From: Bacillota bacterium
Lineage (GTDB): Bacteria > Bacillota_E > Sulfobacillia > Sulfobacillales > Sulfobacillaceae
Length of the DNA: 7,851 nucleotides
Direction of reading: 5' to 3'
NCBI GenBank assembly: GCA_021802375.1
Contig: JAKAAL010000163.1
Location: 1-7,851, forward strand
Within the stretch, counting starts at the first letter, position 1; every line of letters starts with the position of its first letter. Made by a program: the position numbers and the translations under genes. This document shows, one piece after another, positions 6,008-7,851 of this stretch. The notes beneath the pieces were generated by a model. The model was not told the DNA's origin, searched no databases, and saw nothing but the letters and a program-made list of their open reading frames with translations.

Positions 6008-7126
6008 TCAATTGTTGTTCGCGAGAGGCATAACTTCGGATGCCGTTAGACCATATTCCCCAAGTAGATGGTCAACGATGCGTTCAGCGGCATGCCCGTC
6101 GCCATAAGGGCTCCCTCGAGCATAACGAACGTGCCCATTGAGGGTTTCCATCGCAACGTCTATAATACGGTCACGGTTGTGCCCCACTAAATAACCGTAA
6201 CCTCCAGAAACTACCTCGGGTCGCTCAGTTTCCTCCCGAGCTATCAACAAGGGAATTCCTAAAATTGGGGCTTCTTCTTGAATGCCACCCGAATCGCTAA
6301 TCACGAGGTCTGCCGTGTTCAAAAATCCGATCCAACTTTCATATTCCATGGGCTCGATGATTTCCACCTGACCATGGGATAAAAATTCGTGGGCAGCCTG
6401 CACAACCACAGGATTGGGATGTAATGGCAGGAATAATTCAATATCTGGATATTGAGCTAAGGTGCTCAAGGCGGTAAAAATTTGCGGTAGATAGGGATGA
6501 TTCTCTCTGCGATGAATTGTGGCTACAATCCGACGTTGTTTTCGTTGTTTAGGCCAAGCATTACTGTCATGGGGGGCATGAACAATCGTGGTTAAGGCAT
6601 CGACTATAGGGTTTCCAGTAACATAAATTTTGCCTGGTACTCGTTCACTGGCAAGATTTGCTGCTGCATGATCTGAGGGTGCAAAGTTCCAGTGACTGAA
6701 CGTGGCGATGATCCGTCGAAAGGTTTCCTCTGGGAAAGGGGTTTCCCGTAAATACGTACGCAGTCCAGCCTCCACATGGCCCACCGGAATTCCGCAATGA
6801 AAAGCTGACAACGCCGTTGCCACCGCCGTTGCTGTATCTCCTTGAACGATCACCGCATCAGGGTGTTCTATCTCGAATACTTGTGTCATGGTTTCGAGTA
6901 AATGGGTCTCCAGTTCAATTAAAGTTTGGCCAGCTACCATAAGATTCAGTTGGTAAGACGTAGTTATTCCAAATCGTTCCATAATCGAAGGCATCAAATC
7001 CGTATGTTGGCCTGTATTAACCCCCAGATACGAGATCGTTGGGATAGTGCTCAGGATCTTAGCTACCGGTGCCAATTTAATAGCTTCAGGCCTCGTTCCA
7101 AATACCAACGCAACTTTCGGCATCAT
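6008..7126 (-). CDS. wecB: UDP-N-acetylglucosamine 2-epimerase, non-hydrolysing
   Basis: This cytosolic enzyme interconverts UDP-GlcNAc and UDP-ManNAc, feeding ManNAc or ManNAcA into surface polysaccharide, teichoic acid linkage units or S-layer-associated glycans. The 372 residues match the family and show a GT-B-like two-domain fold: VFGTRPEAIKLAP (8-20), NTGQH (37-41), QGDT with Asp97, GHVEAGLR with Glu119, FPEE (131-134), TGNPIVDAL (170-178), HRREN with His205, SDSGGIQEEAP (277-287) and ETERPE (299-304). These correspond to the catalytic Asp, Glu, Glu and His of the E. coli enzyme. One variation is phenylalanine (136) where most members have Asn in the PEExNR motif. Translation starts at ATG 7126, which overlaps the upstream methyltransferase stop in ATGA, with GAGGA six bases upstream, so the two genes are translationally coupled. 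ATG 7123 is an alternative start one codon later. Confidence 0.94.
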   Translation of the reverse strand: MMPKVALVFGTRPEAIKLAPVAKILSTIPTISYLGVNTGQHTDLMPSIMERFGITTSYQLNLMVAGQTLIELETHLLETMTQVFEIEHPDAVIVQGDTATAVATALSAFHCGIPVGHVEAGLRTYLRETPFPEETFRRIIATFSHWNFAPSDHAAANLASERVPGKIYVTGNPIVDALTTIVHAPHDSNAWPKQRKQRRIVATIHRRENHPYLPQIFTALSTLAQYPDIELFLPLHPNPVVVQAAHEFLSHGQVEIIEPMEYESWIGFLNTADLVISDSGGIQEEAPILGIPLLIAREETERPEVVSGGYGYLVGHNRDRIIDVAMETLNGHVRYARGSPYGDGHAAERIVDHLLGEYGLTASEVMPLANNN

Positions 7127-7791
7127 GGCGTATCCTCGACCTCCTGTTGAGTCCGCAATATCGCGCGAAAGCAGCGGAGATGGCCATCAGGGGACGTTAA
7201 GCCCCCGGAGCGGATGGAAAAATCCACCGGCCCCGCAAATTTCAATCCGGCAACCCTAATTGCATATTGAAAAAACGCCATATTTACCGCCGGATAGTCA
7301 AACGTAAGAACCATTAGACCTTGGGATTTCATTACACGCCTGAATTCCGTCAGGGCCCGCAACTGCTCTTCCTGAGGAAGATGTTCAAGAACGGATAGGC
7401 AAAAAACTCGATCCATTACCCGAGACCCGTAGGGCAGTTCCAAAATCGACGCAAGATCACAACGAAGGCGAGAGCGATCTACTATTTGCAGAACTTGGAA
7501 TGCGTCATTACCTAAGTCTTCTTTTATCTCTTGTTGCATAGCACACCAGTCTCTGATGCGAGGATCTATGTCGCAAGCGTACGTAAGGCGGCAATGACTA
7601 GCTAGCCAAAACTTAAAGGGATGGGATATACCTGAGCCAGCGTCCAAGACATCCAGCGAGCTGCCGGCGAAATTTTCTGCCCATTGATATTCATACGGGC
7701 GACTCCACCACATGGATGGCAGAGGCACTATTACGGTCTCGGTTTTCGCATCCGAAGTAAGAACAAATCGACTGACCCACTGCTCTTCCAT
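7123..7791 (-). CDS. Class I SAM-dependent methyltransferase
   Basis: This is a 222-residue protein with the Rossmann-like methyltransferase core: motif I VLDAGSGIS (48-56) for SAM binding, the acidic residue after strand 2 in CDIDP (73-77), the DLASILELPYG segment (112-122) and VFCLSVLEHLP (129-139), typical of the Methyltransf_11/UbiE-like group, then RRVMKSQGLMVLTFDYP (151-167). The part after 168 is probably a small substrate-binding region. No membrane segment is convincing. I chose ATG 7791 because GGGAGG at 7804-7799 lies seven bases upstream; the in-frame TTG at 7806 would start inside that site. It overlaps wecB by four bases, so it probably methylates a sugar nucleotide, glycan or lipid-linked precursor in a surface polysaccharide pathway. 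The substrate is inferred only from context. Confidence 0.88.
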   Translation of the reverse strand: MEEQWVSRFVLTSDAKTETVIVPLPSMWWSRPYEYQWAENFAGSSLDVLDAGSGISHPFKFWLASHCRLTYACDIDPRIRDWCAMQQEIKEDLGNDAFQVLQIVDRSRLRCDLASILELPYGSRVMDRVFCLSVLEHLPQEEQLRALTEFRRVMKSQGLMVLTFDYPAVNMAFFQYAIRVAGLKFAGPVDFSIRSGGLTSPDGHLRCFRAILRTQQEVEDTP

Positions 7792-7812
7792 ATGACTACC
7801 TCCCAACCCCCG

Positions 7813-7846
7813 ACGGAAATCCGTAAACTCTTTCCAATTTTGTCAA
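7813..7846 (-). promoter_or_regulatory. Possible promoter/operator region upstream of the methyltransferase gene
   Basis: On the minus strand a perfect TTGACA lies at 7846-7841. Hexamers 16 to 18 bases downstream (around ACGGAT) are poor -10 boxes, so the promoter is incomplete by consensus. The same -10 position is covered by a small palindrome, ACGGA-TT-TCCGT at 7824-7813, which could be an operator or the stem of a leader hairpin. The gene may instead be read from further upstream, outside the window. Confidence 0.3.
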
Positions 7847-7851
7847 TGTCA

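Overview
The window reads as a chromosomal segment from a moderately GC-balanced bacterium with strong AGGAGG-type ribosome binding sites, occasional GTG starts and tightly packed genes. The gene set (a class V aminotransferase paired with serA, an AAG-type DNA glycosylase, a DUF763 protein and a non-hydrolysing UDP-GlcNAc 2-epimerase) and the Shine-Dalgarno style suggest a thermophilic or acidophilic Firmicute such as Sulfobacillus or a relative. That assignment is an inference from family distribution and style. No rRNA or other taxonomic marker is present.

Left part (1-2809, plus strand): the 3' half of what looks like a leader transcription terminator sits at the very edge. It is followed by a two-gene serine operon: a class V PLP aminotransferase, probably acting as the phosphoserine aminotransferase, and a full-length serA with a C-terminal ACT domain. 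Together they would carry 3-phosphoglycerate to phosphoserine.

Middle (2813-5591): a 3-methyladenine DNA glycosylase gene on the minus strand converges on serA with only three bases between the genes. It diverges from a DUF763 gene, a conserved family of unknown function that carries a helix-hairpin-helix-like segment here. The DUF763 gene overlaps by four bases, tail to tail, with a minus-strand aldo/keto reductase gene. The glycosylase-DUF763 pair shares a short divergent promoter region of about 75 bases.

A gap of about 416 bases (5592-6007) holds the aldo/keto reductase leader, with an extended -10 promoter candidate and a short direct repeat. It also holds a minus-strand reading frame interrupted by two TGA codons, which looks like gene debris.

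Right part (6008-7851, minus strand): a SAM-dependent methyltransferase gene and a wecB-type UDP-GlcNAc 2-epimerase gene are joined by an ATGA overlap. They are probably the tail of a cell-surface polysaccharide locus that may continue beyond the right edge.

Most of the window is ordinary metabolic and repair gene content, and no clearly new multi-gene system is visible. The items most worth a second look are the unknown DUF763 protein beside a DNA glycosylase, the non-SerC aminotransferase in the serine operon with its possible attenuator, and the TGA-interrupted frame.
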